From positions 714,665-778,664 of the forward strand of contig NZ_JABMJK010000001.1 of NCBI RefSeq assembly GCF_013376005.1: 64,000 bases of DNA. Reading direction: 5' to 3'. The notes beneath the pieces are model-generated. The model was not told where the DNA came from. It did no database searches and saw only the letters and a list, made by a program, of their open reading frames with translations. Every line of letters starts with the position of its first letter. Position 1 is the first letter of the stretch. This document shows positions 24,615 to 36,522 of this stretch, one piece after another. The translations under genes and the position numbers were made by a program. Origin of the DNA: Duganella sp. SG902. Lineage in GTDB: Bacteria > Pseudomonadota > Gammaproteobacteria > Burkholderiales > Burkholderiaceae_D.

Positions 24615-25259
24615 TTATGCCGATTTGCGGCGGCGGGCTACTACACCCATCAGTGCCAGGCCGCCCAGCAGCATGGCGTAGGTTTCCGGTTCCGGAACTG
24701 GCGCGGCGTCGTAGGTGTAGGTCACCTTGGCGTAGCCGTCCATCACGATGATCGGGTTGTAGGTGGCGTTGCCGCTACCCGAGCTGGTGGCCGACGACCA
24801 GCCGGTCAGCAGCGCGGTGTAGTCGCCGGTGCCCTTGAAGGCGCTCAGGTCGGACGACGAGTTGAAGCTCACCGAGTTCGACACGGTCCATGGGTTCAGC
24901 GTGACGTTGCCGGTCTGGCCAGCGGCCAGCGAGAAGTTCTTGGTGATCGAGCCCGAGGTGGTCAGCACGCTGCCCAGCACGTCGCTTTCGATCTGGCCGC
25001 CAGCGGTCACCACGAAGGTGCCCGCGCCGGTGGTGGCGTCGTTGGTCACTTCGATCGAGCCGCTCAGCACGTTGAACAGTTCGAACTTGACGCCGGTCAG
25101 GGTGCCCAGCGCGGTGTTGAACTTGGCGAAGCTCAGCTCGCCGTCGTTTTCTTCGATGTTTTGCGCGGTGTTCGAGGTGAATTCGATCACGGCCGCGTTG
25201 GCGCCCATGGCCAGGGTCAGGGCCGCAGCGGCGAAAATGGTTTTCGAGAATTTATTCAT
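24615..25259 (-). CDS. PEP-CTERM sorted exported protein (choice-of-anchor E type), copy 2
   Basis: A 214-residue exported protein. It has a signal peptide (MNKFSKTIFAAAALTLAMGANA), a Ser/Thr/Gly/Asn-rich beta-sandwich body with LGTLTGVKFELFN near residue 51, and a C-terminal sorting tag (VPEPETYAMLLGGLALMG then a basic tail ARRRKSA). PEP-CTERM proteins are processed by an exosortase and end up at the cell surface or in the exopolysaccharide matrix; no exosortase gene is in the window. The body resembles its neighbour at 25296, so the two are tandem paralogs. A terminator follows. The function is unknown. Confidence 0.9.
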   Translation of the reverse strand: MNKFSKTIFAAAALTLAMGANAAVIEFTSNTAQNIEENDGELSFAKFNTALGTLTGVKFELFNVLSGSIEVTNDATTGAGTFVVTAGGQIESDVLGSVLTTSGSITKNFSLAAGQTGNVTLNPWTVSNSVSFNSSSDLSAFKGTGDYTALLTGWSSATSSGSGNATYNPIIVMDGYAKVTYTYDAAPVPEPETYAMLLGGLALMGVVARRRKSA

Positions 25260-25295
25260 GTTGAGATCCAGATTCTTGGTTGTCGGGTTGGCGTA

Positions 25296-25970
25296 TCAGG
25301 CTTGGGCCGAGCGCGATTTGCGCTTGGCGGCGTATGCCACAACACCCAGGCCCAACAGCAGCATGCCGTAGGTTTCTGGCTCTGGCACTGGCAAAGCGGT
25401 GTAGGTGTAGGTTACTTTACCGGCGCCGTCACCCAGGGTGGTGAACTTGGTGCCGATGCCGGTCTGGCCGACAGCGGTGCCGGTGGCGTTGATCGCCAGC
25501 GCGGCGGTCACCGAGCCGGTGCCGGTGAACAGGCTGAAGTTGCTGGCGTTGACCGCGTAGCTGCTGAACAGTTCGGCTTCGCCGCTGGCCACGGTCACGT
25601 TGGCGGTGTTTTTAACAGCGGTCGCGTTGACGCCGCTGAACAGGGATTCGGTGTCGCCGCCCAGCGCCAGGCCGCCAGGGCCGGTCAGGGTCATGGTGGT
25701 CGACAGGCCGACGGTGGTGGTCTTGTTCTTGGTCAGGCTGGTGTTGGTCAGCTCGACTTTACCGTTCACCGACGAACCGTATTCGATGGTGATGGCGGTC
25801 AGGGTGCCCAGCGAAGCGTCGAACTGGTGGATCGACAGATCGGTCAGGATGTTGGTGAGGGTCGAGCCAATCGAGGTGATGTCGTATTCAACGACGGCGG
25901 CCATCGCAGGAGCGGAGAAGGCGCCAGCTGCGACGCACAGGGAGGCGGCAGCAAATTGTTTCAATTTCAT
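25296..25970 (-). CDS. PEP-CTERM sorted exported protein (choice-of-anchor E type), copy 1
   Basis: A 224-residue protein built like its downstream neighbour. It has a signal peptide ending SAPAMA, a Thr/Asn/Gly-rich beta-sandwich with LGTLTAITIEYGSSVNGKVEL, then VPEPETYGMLLLGLGVVAYA and a basic tail KRKSRSAQA. The shared element SLGTLT/ALGTLT and the spacing to the C-terminal tag show common ancestry with the protein at 24615. AAGGAT lies close before the ATG. A likely promoter is at 26061-26088. The 36-base gap to the second gene has no terminator, so the pair is probably one transcript. Confidence 0.9.
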   Translation of the reverse strand: MKLKQFAAASLCVAAGAFSAPAMAAVVEYDITSIGSTLTNILTDLSIHQFDASLGTLTAITIEYGSSVNGKVELTNTSLTKNKTTTVGLSTTMTLTGPGGLALGGDTESLFSGVNATAVKNTANVTVASGEAELFSSYAVNASNFSLFTGTGSVTAALAINATGTAVGQTGIGTKFTTLGDGAGKVTYTYTALPVPEPETYGMLLLGLGVVAYAAKRKSRSAQA

Positions 25971-26060
25971 GAGATATCCTTATTGTTAGGGCACAGATTG
26001 CGGGCCTTGAAGAGTGGCCGCAGAGTGCTTGCTTTGCCGCCTTTTTTCTTACTTAACGCA

Positions 26061-26088
26061 ATCTTAACATACAATATGGAAATGTCAT
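26061..26088 (-). promoter_or_regulatory. Candidate promoter of the PEP-CTERM gene pair
   Basis: On the minus strand ATGACA (26083-26088) and TAAGAT (26061-26066) are 16 bases apart in an AT-rich island within GC-rich surroundings, about 90 bases before the first start codon. The match is moderate. Confidence 0.35.
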
Positions 26089-26150
26089 CGCCTTTCCAGC
26101 ATTTTTCGATGAAAAAATGAAATTAGAGTTGCCGAAAAGTAATTTCAAAT

Positions 26151-26179
26151 AAAAAACGACCCGGGAGGGTCGTTTTTTT
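26151..26179 (-). terminator. Rho-independent terminator of the hfq-to-phosphoribosyltransferase cluster
   Basis: The stem AACGACCC/GGGTCGTT (26155-26162, 26167-26174) with a 4-base loop is flanked by A-runs on one side and T-runs on the other, so it would work in both directions. It lies 23 bases after the phosphoribosyltransferase stop. Confidence 0.88.
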
Positions 26180-26201
26180 GCCACACCGAGTGGAAAACGG
26201 C

Positions 26202-26747
26202 TTAGTTGCTGGCTTCGCCTTTTTTGATCCAGGCCGCCAGCTGGTGCGGACGCAGGCCGTCGTAGTCCTCGAACGGCTGGTGGATCCATGGGTTGTGCGG
26301 CAGTTCTTCCATCTGGTAATCCGGACGGAACGCCGAGCTGCCCTTGGTCCAGATGACCGCGGTTTTCACCTCGGTCACGCCGGCGAAATTCTGCTTCAGG
26401 TGGTCCACCACCTTCATCAGGGTCACGCCGGAATCGGCCAGGTCGTCCAGCAGCAGGATCTTGCCGGACAGCGGGCCCTTGGTCATCGTCATGTACTTGG
26501 CGATGTCGAGGTCGCCCTGCACCGTGCCCTTCTCCGCGCGGTACGAGCTGGTCGACAGGATCGCCAGCGGCACGTCGAAGATGCGCGAGAACACATCGCC
26601 CGGACGCACGCCGCCGCGCGCCAGGCACAGCACCATGTCAAATTTCCAGCCGGAATCGTGCACCTTGAGCGCCAGGCGCTCGATCAGGCGGTGATACTCG
26701 TCCCAGGAGACCCAGAGGTGTTTTTCGTTGGATTGTGGGGTGCTCAT
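26202..26747 (-). CDS. Purine phosphoribosyltransferase (hypoxanthine/xanthine type)
   Basis: A 181-residue type I phosphoribosyltransferase of purine salvage. The PRPP-binding motif is ILLLDDLADSGVTL, and the flexible-loop region YRAEKGTVQGDLD lies before it; the N-terminal ARGGVRPGD stretch is also typical. It would convert a free purine base and PRPP to the nucleotide. It follows purA by 12 bases, and the terminator at 26151 closes the cluster. Base preference (hypoxanthine, xanthine or guanine) cannot be read from the sequence. AAGGA stands before the ATG. Confidence 0.88.
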   Translation of the reverse strand: MSTPQSNEKHLWVSWDEYHRLIERLALKVHDSGWKFDMVLCLARGGVRPGDVFSRIFDVPLAILSTSSYRAEKGTVQGDLDIAKYMTMTKGPLSGKILLLDDLADSGVTLMKVVDHLKQNFAGVTEVKTAVIWTKGSSAFRPDYQMEELPHNPWIHQPFEDYDGLRPHQLAAWIKKGEASN

Positions 26748-26759
26748 AAAATTCCTTAA

Positions 26760-29235
<2,476 letters not shown>

Positions 29236-29344
29236 GGGACTATTTAATTAAGAAATGAACAATGCGGCGCGGAGGCCTCGGCCACCCAAGCGGAGGGCCG
29301 AACCTGATATTTTACGCGAAAACGCGTCTTTAGAGGGGAAAAAG

Positions 29345-29376
29345 ATGCGATCGGGACACCTTGTGAGTGTCCCGAT
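29345..29376 (-). terminator. Probable terminator after hflC
   Basis: A perfect 10-bp stem (ATCGGGACAC/GTGTCCCGAT at 29350-29359 and 29367-29376) with a 7-base loop is followed on the minus strand by CGCATCTTTTT. The T-run starts six bases after the stem, so termination may be partial and allow read-through into hisZ-purA. Confidence 0.6.
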
Positions 29377-29390
29377 ACGAGGTCCCTGCT

Positions 29391-30302
29391 TTACTTCTTG
29401 GCTGGTGCGGGTGCGGCGCCGCCGGCGCCGGAGCCTTTGAAGTATTTGAAGAAGTCGGAGCTGGAATCCATCACCATCACGTCGCCGTGGTTCTTGAAGG
29501 TGGCGCGGTAGGCTTCCAGGCTGCGGTAGAACTTGTAGAACTCCGGATTGCGGCCAAACGCTTCGGCATAGATGGCAGAGGCCTTGGCGTCGCCCTCGCC
29601 GCGAATTTCCTCGGCGTCGCGATAGGCTTCGGCCAGGATCACGGAGCGCTGGCGATCGGCATCGGCGCGGATCTTTTCAGATTCCGCCGAACCGGTCGAA
29701 CGCAGCTCATTGGCCACGCGCATACGCTCGGCCTTCATGCGCTCGTACACGGAGTTGTTGATCTGCTCCACATATTCCACGCGTTTCAGGCGCACGTCGA
29801 TGATCTCGACGCCGATCTGCGCGGCCTCCTGCACCACCTTGGTACGGATGCCCTCCATCACCTTGCCGCGCTGGCCGGAGATCACTTCCGCCACGGTGCG
29901 CTTGGTGATTTCCTCGTTCAGCGCCGCCTTGATGATCTGCGACATGCGGTCGCGCGCGCGGCCCTCGTCGCCGCCGAAGGTGACGTAGTACAGCTTGGGC
30001 TGGTTCTCGCCGCGGCCGATGCGCCACTTGACGAAGCTGTCCACCAGGATGTTCATCTTCTCGGCGGTGATGAAGCGTTCGGCGTCGGGCGACTCAATGG
30101 TCATGATGCGGTTATCCAGGAACAGCACATTCTGGAACGGCGGCGGCAGTTTGAAATGCAGCCCCGGTTCACGGATGACTTCCTTGATCTGGCCCAGCGC
30201 GAACACGATCGCGTACTTGCGCTGGTCGACCACGAACACGGTCGACGACAGCAGCATCAGGGCGATGAAACCCAGGACGACGGTACTGGCTATGCGATTC
30301 AT
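29391..30302 (-). CDS. hflC: FtsH protease modulator HflC
   Basis: A 303-residue SPFH/prohibitin-domain protein anchored by an N-terminal helix (ASTVVLGFIALMLLSSTVFV), with most of the chain in the periplasm. With HflK it forms the large cage around FtsH and modulates membrane-protein turnover. Recognisable parts are VVDQRKYAIVFALGQIKEVI, EEITKRTVAEVISGQRGKVM and the coiled region near YERMKAERMRVANELRSTG. The C-terminus is Ala/Pro/Gly-rich. The ATG overlaps the hflK stop (TAATG). Confidence 0.97.
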   Translation of the reverse strand: MNRIASTVVLGFIALMLLSSTVFVVDQRKYAIVFALGQIKEVIREPGLHFKLPPPFQNVLFLDNRIMTIESPDAERFITAEKMNILVDSFVKWRIGRGENQPKLYYVTFGGDEGRARDRMSQIIKAALNEEITKRTVAEVISGQRGKVMEGIRTKVVQEAAQIGVEIIDVRLKRVEYVEQINNSVYERMKAERMRVANELRSTGSAESEKIRADADRQRSVILAEAYRDAEEIRGEGDAKASAIYAEAFGRNPEFYKFYRSLEAYRATFKNHGDVMVMDSSSDFFKYFKGSGAGGAAPAPAKK

Positions 30303-31621
30303 TAACGGCTCTCCCGGTCACGTAAGGATTCACGCGAGCGCGAGTCGCGCGTGCGGTTCACTTCCACCGACGGCATCAGTTCCGACGGCAGCGTGGTGCT
30401 GCTGGACGGCAGCGACGATTGCGCCTGCGCGGCGCGCGCGGCGGCCGCTTGCGCGTCGGTGGCGGCGGCCTGCGCGATCAGCTTGTCCAGCGGCAGGTAC
30501 AGCAGGTTGCTGCCGCTCTTGGCATCCACCATCACCTTGGAGGCGCTGGAGAAGATCTGCTGCATGGTTTCCAGATACATGCGGTCGCGCGTGACGGCCG
30601 GCGCCTTCTGGTACTCGACCAGCACCTGCTTGAAGCGCGAGGCGTTACCGGTGGCGTTCTCCACCACCATCGAGCGGTAGCCCTCGGCCTCCTGCATCAG
30701 GCGCGACGCGGTGCCGCGCGCCTTCGGAATCACGTCGTTGGCGTAAGCCTGGCCTTCGTTCTTCTGGCGCTCGCGGTCCTGCCCCGCCTTCACCGCGTCG
30801 TCAAACGCGACCTGCACCTGCTCCGGCGGCTGCACCGCCTGCAGCGTGACGCTGGAGATCAGCACGCCCGAGGCGTAGCGGTCGAGGATCTGCTGCATCA
30901 GCTGCTGGGTTTCGAAGGCCACCTTGTCGCGGCCCTCGTACAGCACGAAGTCCATCTTGTTCTTGCCAACGATTTCGCGGATCGAGGTCTCGGCCACCTG
31001 GCGCACGGTGTCCTCCTCGTCGCGGTTGTTCATCAGCCACGCGACCGGGTCCTTCAGCTTGAACTGCACGGCGAACTGGATGTCGATGATGTTCTCGTCA
31101 TCGGTCAGCATCAGCGATTCGCGCGTCTGCTTGTTCTTGATGTTGCCGCGGTAGCCGATTTCCACCATGCGCATCTGCGATACCTTGACCGTTTCGTCGC
31201 TCTGGAACGGGTACGGCCAGCGCCAGTTGAAACCGGAGCCGGTGGTATGGCTGACTTTACCGAAGGTGTAGACCACGCCGGTCTGGCCTTCCTGCACGAT
31301 GAACGAGCCGCTGGCCAGCCAGATCAGCGCGACCACCGCGCCGATGGCGCCGGCCGTGGCGCGCACGCCGCCGGACATGTCGGGACGATTGCCGCCGCCA
31401 TCGCCGCCGCCGTTGTTGTCGCCGTTGTTATTGTTGGGACGCTTTTGCCCGAACAAGCCGTTGAGGCGCTGGTTGAAGTCGCGCCACAGCTGTTCCATGT
31501 CGGGCGGTCCTTCGCCGGGCTTCTTGCCTTCGTTGGCCTGCGGCTTGTTGTCCTTCCCCCAGCGAGGGTCGTTCAGCGACAGCTTCAGGCCGAGTCGTTT
31601 CATAAGTGAGGAGACACGCAT
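30302..31621 (-). CDS. hflK: FtsH protease modulator HflK
   Basis: A 439-residue partner of HflC. The cytoplasmic N-terminus begins LSLNDPRWGKDNKPQ and includes an Asn/Gly-rich linker (KRPNNNNGDNNGGGDGGG). One membrane helix follows (TAGAIGAVVALIWLASGSFI), then a periplasmic SPFH domain (VQEGQTGVVYTFGKV) and a charged, Arg-rich C-terminus. It overlaps hflX by one base (TAATG). A second ATG at 31603 (MKRLGLKLSLN) is an equally plausible start. Confidence 0.97.
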   Translation of the reverse strand: MRVSSLMKRLGLKLSLNDPRWGKDNKPQANEGKKPGEGPPDMEQLWRDFNQRLNGLFGQKRPNNNNGDNNGGGDGGGNRPDMSGGVRATAGAIGAVVALIWLASGSFIVQEGQTGVVYTFGKVSHTTGSGFNWRWPYPFQSDETVKVSQMRMVEIGYRGNIKNKQTRESLMLTDDENIIDIQFAVQFKLKDPVAWLMNNRDEEDTVRQVAETSIREIVGKNKMDFVLYEGRDKVAFETQQLMQQILDRYASGVLISSVTLQAVQPPEQVQVAFDDAVKAGQDRERQKNEGQAYANDVIPKARGTASRLMQEAEGYRSMVVENATGNASRFKQVLVEYQKAPAVTRDRMYLETMQQIFSSASKVMVDAKSGSNLLYLPLDKLIAQAAATDAQAAAARAAQAQSSLPSSSTTLPSELMPSVEVNRTRDSRSRESLRDRESR

Positions 31622-32784
31622 TAGTGTGATCCAACGTCAGTGAGGGTGGGACTGCTCTCTACTTCTTCTAATTCTTCTTCGATGTCGTAAGACGGCTGCT
31701 GCAGGCGTGCGCCCGGCGCGGCCTTGGCCCACTCGGTGATGGCGTCGCGCAGCAGGTCCAGTCCCTGCCCCGTGCGCGCACTGAGGAAGACCCTGGAAAT
31801 CTTATCATATTCATCTCGCTCGACCGAGGGTTCCAGGCCGGCGGCGTCGATCTTGTTCCACACCAAAATCTGCGGAATGTGATCGGCGCCGATTTCCTGC
31901 AGCACCATGTTGACCTGCTCGATCTGCTCCATGCGCACCGGCGAGGCCGCGTCCACCACGTGCAGCAGCAGATCGGCGTGGATGGTCTCCTCCAGCGTGG
32001 CGCGGAACGCCGCCACCAGCTGGTGCGGCAGCTCGCGCACGAAGCCGACGGTGTCGGACAGGACCACGTGGCCGACCTCCTCGTTCATGTAGACACGGCG
32101 CGAGGTCGTGTCCAGCGTGGCGAACAGCTGGTCGGCCGCGTACACGCCCGCCTTGGTCACCGCGTTGAACAGGGTCGATTTGCCGGCGTTGGTGTAACCA
32201 ACCAGCGAGATGGAGAAAGTCTGGGTGCGGTTGCGCGAACGGCGCTGGGTCTCGTGCTGCTTGCGCAGCTTGGCCAGACGCGAACGCAGCATCTTGACGC
32301 GCTCGCCGATCAGCCGGCGGTCGGTCTCCAGCTGGGTTTCACCGGGACCGCGCAAGCCGATACCGCCCTTCTGGCGCTCAAGGTGGGTCCAGCCGCGGAT
32401 CAGGCGCGTGGCCAGATGCTGCAGCTGCGCCAGCTCGACCTGCAGCTTGCCCTCGTGGCTCTTGGCACGCTGGGCGAAGATGTCAAGGATCAGGCTGGTG
32501 CGGTCCAGCACCCGGATGTTCAGGCGCTTTTCCAGGTTGCGCTGCTGCGCCGGCGACAGGGCATGGTTGAAGATGACGATTTCGACGCGGTCGGCCAGCA
32601 CGGCCTGGCCGATTTCGTCCGCCTTGCCGCTGCCGACGAAATAAGCCGCATCCGGCGAGGAACGCTTTGCCGTGATCGTCGTCACCGGATCGGCTCCGGC
32701 GGAACGGACCAGCAGTTGCAGTTCCTCCATGCTGGCGGCAAAGTCGCCCTTGCCGAAATCGATACCGACTAGAGCTGCACGCAT
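31621..32784 (-). CDS. hflX: GTPase HflX
   Basis: A 387-residue ribosome-associated GTPase that splits stalled ribosomes under stress. The N-terminal HflX domain contains AYFVGSGKADEIGQAV and FNHALSPAQQRNLEK. A glycine-rich linker region (GGIGLRGPGETQLETDRR) follows. The G domain has G1 GYTNAGKSTLF, G3 DTVGFVRELP and G4 NKID. It lies 42 bases after hfq and overlaps hflK, the standard hfq-hflX-hflK-hflC order. Confidence 0.97.
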   Translation of the reverse strand: MRAALVGIDFGKGDFAASMEELQLLVRSAGADPVTTITAKRSSPDAAYFVGSGKADEIGQAVLADRVEIVIFNHALSPAQQRNLEKRLNIRVLDRTSLILDIFAQRAKSHEGKLQVELAQLQHLATRLIRGWTHLERQKGGIGLRGPGETQLETDRRLIGERVKMLRSRLAKLRKQHETQRRSRNRTQTFSISLVGYTNAGKSTLFNAVTKAGVYAADQLFATLDTTSRRVYMNEEVGHVVLSDTVGFVRELPHQLVAAFRATLEETIHADLLLHVVDAASPVRMEQIEQVNMVLQEIGADHIPQILVWNKIDAAGLEPSVERDEYDKISRVFLSARTGQGLDLLRDAITEWAKAAPGARLQQPSYDIEEELEEVESSPTLTDVGSH

Positions 32785-32826
32785 ACGACGGTCAGGCCTG
32801 GTAAAAAGAAGCGATGCTGCAAATGC

Positions 32827-33063
32827 TTATTCCGCTTCGTTTTCGATATTGAGGTTGACGGCGCGCGCCGGCACCACGGTGGAGATGGCGTGCTTGTAGA
32901 CCATCTGGGTCACGGTGTTACGCAGCAGTACGACGTATTGATCGAAAGATTCGATGTGGCCCTGCAGTTTGATGCCGTTGACCAGGTAGATCGACACCGG
33001 AACGTGCTCTTTGCGCAAGGCATTCAGGAATGGGTCTTGTAACAGTTGCCCTTTGTTGCTCAT
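32827..33063 (-). CDS. hfq: RNA chaperone Hfq
   Basis: A 78-residue Sm-like protein that forms a hexamer and pairs small RNAs with mRNAs. Both Sm motifs are visible: [20 protein letters not shown] with [18 protein letters not shown], and then [14 protein letters not shown]. The KHAIS stretch is the hallmark Sm2 motif. A short acidic tail (NIENEAE) follows, as is common in betaproteobacteria. GGAG lies 6 bases before the ATG. The der terminator and about 200 AT-rich bases upstream suggest that the hfq operon has its own promoter there, but I could not fix its boxes. Confidence 0.98.
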   Translation of the reverse strand: MSNKGQLLQDPFLNALRKEHVPVSIYLVNGIKLQGHIESFDQYVVLLRNTVTQMVYKHAISTVVPARAVNLNIENEAE

Positions 33064-33268
33064 AACAGCTCCATTTTATGTTGTTGTGTTGGAAGTGGAG
33101 GCGAAACGCTTGATTTCAAGTACGTGGCTCAGCAAAAAGTCTAACTAAAGTCAAACAATTTTCGCTGAAACACCGCTCGCCACGCCAAAAGTGGTGCTTC
33201 TAAGCCACTGTACCTTGTTTTTGCTTTTTTTGCAGGGTGTTCCTTTAAAAAAAGCGTAAAAAAATCGC

Positions 33269-33348
33269 CGTCATTCCGGCGCAGGCCGGAATCCATGGAA
33301 CGCCAGCATGCTACCTGCGCATGGATTGCCGCCCGCGCGGCAATGACG
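33269..33348. repeat. Dispersed inverted repeat, copy 2, doubling as der terminator
   Basis: The left arm CGTCATTCCGGCGCAGGCCG and the right arm GGATTGCCGCCCGCGCGGCA plus ATGACG flank about 35 bases. The element abuts the der stop codon. On the minus strand the left-arm palindrome is followed by GATTTTTTTACGCTTTTTTT, so this copy has the structure of an intrinsic terminator for the der gene cluster. Between it and hfq (33064-33268) I see only AT-rich non-coding sequence. Confidence 0.8.
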
Positions 33349-34695
33349 TCACTTTTCCGACGATTTTGCGAATGGATTTTTACCGGTGCGCAGTTCGATG
33401 CGCAGCGGCGTGCCGACCAGATTGAACGTATCGCGGAAATGCTTCTCCAGATAGCGTTTATACGGCTCGCTGATGGCATCCAGCGAGTTACCGTGGATGA
33501 CGATCACCGGCGGGTTCATGCCGCCCTGGTGGGCATAACGCATCTTCGGACGGATCGAACCCTTGCGCTTCGGCTCCTGCTTCTCCACCGCCTCGATCAG
33601 CGCGCGGGTCAGCTTCGGCGTGGACAGGTCGGCAAACGCGGCGGCGTAGGCCTGGTCCAGGGATTTCATCAGCGGGCCAATGCCCTGCGCCTTCAGCGCC
33701 GAGATGAAGTGCATCTTGGCGAAGCCGAGGAAGTCCAGCTTGCGGTCGATGTCGATCTTGATCTCGTCGCGGCGCCACGATTCCAGGCCGTCCCACTTGT
33801 TGACGGCGATGACCAGCGCGCGGCCGGTTTCCAGCACGAAGCCGGCGATGTGGGCGTCCTGCTCGGAGATGTCCTGCTGGGCGTCCAGCATCAGCACCAC
33901 CACGTTGGCTTCCGAGATCGATTGCAGCGTCTTCACCACCGAGAACTTCTCGATCGCCTCGAACACCTTGCCGCGGCGGCGGATGCCGGCGGTGTCGATC
34001 AGGGTGTACTTCTTGCCGTCGCGCTCAAACGGAATCTCGATCGAGTCGCGCGTGGTGCCCGGCATGTCGAAGGCGATCACGCGCTCCTCGCCCACCAGGG
34101 TGTTGATAAGGGTCGACTTGCCGACGTTGGGACGGCCGACCAGCGCGATCTTGACGCCGCGGTCCGCCTTCTCCAGCTCCTCCGGATCCTCCGGACGCTG
34201 CTGGAAGGCGGTGTCCAGCGCCAGGTCAACGAGGTCGTGCACGCCGTCGCCGTGCGCCGACGAAATGACAGCCGGTTCGCCCAGTCCCAGTTCATAGAAG
34301 TCCGCCACCACCGCGGTGTAGCGCATGCCTTCCGCCTTGTTCACGACCAGGATCACCGGACGGCCGCTCTTGCGCAGGAAGTCGGTGATGGTCTTGTCGT
34401 GCGGCGTCAGACCTTGGCGGCCGTCGACCAGGAAGACGACAACGTCGGCTTCGGCCACGGCTTGCTTGGTCTGCTTCGCCATCTGGTGGAGGATGCCTTC
34501 CTTGGCCACCGGCTCGAAGCCGCCGGTGTCGATAACGAGGAAGGGACGTTCGCCGACACGGCCCTCGCCATAGTGACGATCGCGCGTCAACCCAGGCAAG
34601 TCCGCCACCAGCGCATCGCGCGAGCGGGTCAGACGATTGAACAAGGTCGATTTCCCAACGTTGGGTCGACCCACTAATGCGATTACCGGCTTCAT
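33349..34695 (-). CDS. der: Ribosome-biogenesis GTPase Der (EngA)
   Basis: A 448-residue protein with two GTPase domains in tandem and a C-terminal KH-like domain; it is needed for maturation of the 50S subunit. The first domain has [14 protein letters not shown] at residues 8-21 and DTGGFEP. The second has [14 protein letters not shown] near residue 188, [11 protein letters not shown], and NKWD. The ATG at 34695 lies 4 bases after the bamB stop, so it is the last gene of the ndk-to-der run. Confidence 0.98.
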   Translation of the reverse strand: MKPVIALVGRPNVGKSTLFNRLTRSRDALVADLPGLTRDRHYGEGRVGERPFLVIDTGGFEPVAKEGILHQMAKQTKQAVAEADVVVFLVDGRQGLTPHDKTITDFLRKSGRPVILVVNKAEGMRYTAVVADFYELGLGEPAVISSAHGDGVHDLVDLALDTAFQQRPEDPEELEKADRGVKIALVGRPNVGKSTLINTLVGEERVIAFDMPGTTRDSIEIPFERDGKKYTLIDTAGIRRRGKVFEAIEKFSVVKTLQSISEANVVVLMLDAQQDISEQDAHIAGFVLETGRALVIAVNKWDGLESWRRDEIKIDIDRKLDFLGFAKMHFISALKAQGIGPLMKSLDQAYAAAFADLSTPKLTRALIEAVEKQEPKRKGSIRPKMRYAHQGGMNPPVIVIHGNSLDAISEPYKRYLEKHFRDTFNLVGTPLRIELRTGKNPFAKSSEK

Positions 34696-34699
34696 TTTA

Positions 34700-35839
34700 T
34701 TATTCGACCGCCAGAGCGGTCACAGTCCCTGATTGGGTTTGGAAAATCAAATTCGTGCCGGCGATGACCGGGTCAGCCTGGATAGGGCTGCCGTCCGTCG
34801 CCACACGACCTATAAATGCGCCATCTTCCCGCGACAGGAAGTGGATGTAACCCTGATAGTCGCCCACCGCCACCGCGCGGCCATACGACACGGGGGTCGA
34901 CAGCACACGGTACGACAGCTTGTCGTTCTTCCAGGCGTTGGCGCCGTTTTCACGGCTGTAGGCGCCAACTTCGCCTTTGTCGTCGGAGACGAATACAAAG
35001 CGCTGGTCCACCGCCACGCCCTTGTCGGACGAAGTCGGCTTGCTCCAGTGCGGCGCGCCGGTGGTGGCGTCGAAGCAGGCCACGCGGCCCTGGTACGACA
35101 CGGCGCAGACATCTTTTTCGAAGATCACCGGGGTGCCGGCGATGTCGGTCACGCGTTCCAGCTCGGTGGCGCCGCGCGGCTCGCCCACCACCACTTCAAA
35201 GCGTTGCAGGCCGCCGGCCACGTTCAGCGCCAGCAGCTTGCCGCCCGGCTGGGCGATGTAGGCATTCTGGCCGTTGATCACCATGCCCGGCGCATTGCGC
35301 AGGGTCAGGGCCGGCGTGGTGCGGGCCACGTTCCACTTCTTGGCGCCGGTCTTGGCGTCGTAACCGGTGATCATGTTGTCGACACTGCGCACCACCACCA
35401 CGCCGCTGCCGGCTTCCGGCGAGGACAGCACCTCGCTCGACGCCTGCGCTTTCCACAGCTGCTTGCCGTTGGTGTCGTAGGCCAGGATCTGGCCCTTGAC
35501 GCCGCCGACCACCACCACCTCGCCATCGCTGCCCACACCGGCCGTCAGGTCGGTGCCGGTCTTGATGCGCCAGATTTCCTTGCCGGTGGCGGCGTTCAGG
35601 CGCACCAGCGCGCCGTCGGCGTCGGCCACGTAAATGCTGTCGCCGGCGACGGCGGGCGTGAACACCGCGTTGCCGGCCTTACCGACCGAGTACTTCCACA
35701 CCACCTGCGGCGTGAGCGAAGGATTCTTCAGCTCCACCAGCGGCGCCGGCAGGTTCTTGGTTTCCTTGGACGAGAACAAGGAGCAACCGGCCAACATCGC
35801 GAACACGCTTGCTGCAACTACTTTTTCGGTAATACGCAT
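34700..35839 (-). CDS. bamB: Outer-membrane assembly lipoprotein BamB
   Basis: A 379-residue eight-bladed beta-propeller lipoprotein of the Bam complex, which inserts beta-barrel proteins in the outer membrane. The signal peptide ends in a lipobox ([10 protein letters not shown]), and the PQQ-like blade motifs recur ([60 protein letters not shown]). It sits between yfgM and der, the conserved order. Confidence 0.96.
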   Translation of the reverse strand: MRITEKVVAASVFAMLAGCSLFSSKETKNLPAPLVELKNPSLTPQVVWKYSVGKAGNAVFTPAVAGDSIYVADADGALVRLNAATGKEIWRIKTGTDLTAGVGSDGEVVVVGGVKGQILAYDTNGKQLWKAQASSEVLSSPEAGSGVVVVRSVDNMITGYDAKTGAKKWNVARTTPALTLRNAPGMVINGQNAYIAQPGGKLLALNVAGGLQRFEVVVGEPRGATELERVTDIAGTPVIFEKDVCAVSYQGRVACFDATTGAPHWSKPTSSDKGVAVDQRFVFVSDDKGEVGAYSRENGANAWKNDKLSYRVLSTPVSYGRAVAVGDYQGYIHFLSREDGAFIGRVATDGSPIQADPVIAGTNLIFQTQSGTVTALAVE

Positions 35840-35859
35840 AGTTTTCTAAACCTTGATCG

Positions 35860-36492
35860 TTAGGCGGTGCCGCCGATGGCTTCCAGTTTCATCTGAATCA
35901 GCTGACGGCCAGGGTTCTTCTTGTCGGTGGCGTCCAGCGCGGCCTTGTAGGCGGCGCGGGCTTCGGCCAGCTTGTTCTGCGCCGCCAGCACATCGCCCTT
36001 GCGGTCGGCCACGGCACCGGCGAACTGCGCAGGCACGTCGCCGCCCAGCACCTTCAGCGCCTCGTCGTAGGCTTTTTCATCCAGCAGCACACCGGCCAGG
36101 CGCACCTTGGCGACCGCCTTGAACTCGTCCGCGCCATGGTCGACCGCCCACTGCAGCTGGGCCTTGGCCGATTTCAGGTCATTGGCGTCGAACGAACTCT
36201 TGGCAGCCACCAGCGCGGCCATCGGCGCGTAGGCGGTGCTGGCGAACTTCGATTCCATGTCGCCGGCGGCGCGCAGCACCTTGGCGTTGTCCTTGGCTTC
36301 CACCGCCGCCTGCAGCTCGCCGTACAGGGCCGAGGCCTTGCCGGCCTGGTCTCGCTGGTAGTAGTTCCAGCCGTTCCAGCCGGAGTACGCCGCGAGGCCA
36401 GCGATCAGCACCCAGGTGGTCACATTGCCGTACTTGTCCCACCATGCTTTGAGGGTCGCTATCTGTTCTTGTTCTTCAAGATCGTATGCCAT
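35860..36492 (-). CDS. yfgM: YfgM-family TPR membrane protein
   Basis: A 210-residue protein with one N-terminal membrane anchor (VTTWVLIAGLAAYSGWNGW) and a periplasmic tetratricopeptide-like domain, Ala/Lys-rich throughout. In E. coli the homolog works with the chaperone PpiD at the Sec translocon. The N-terminal EEQEQIATLKAWWDKYG is the family signature. It lies between hisS (30 bases upstream) and bamB (20 bases downstream). Confidence 0.93.
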   Translation of the reverse strand: MAYDLEEQEQIATLKAWWDKYGNVTTWVLIAGLAAYSGWNGWNYYQRDQAGKASALYGELQAAVEAKDNAKVLRAAGDMESKFASTAYAPMAALVAAKSSFDANDLKSAKAQLQWAVDHGADEFKAVAKVRLAGVLLDEKAYDEALKVLGGDVPAQFAGAVADRKGDVLAAQNKLAEARAAYKAALDATDKKNPGRQLIQMKLEAIGGTA

Positions 36493-36522
36493 GGTATTCG
36501 TCTGCCGTAGTCGTTGGTTGAA

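Noticed and set aside
33141..33479. A 112-codon minus-strand frame between der and hfq
   Set aside because: It spans the dispersed repeat and the end of der in another phase, with no ribosome site and no protein-like composition.
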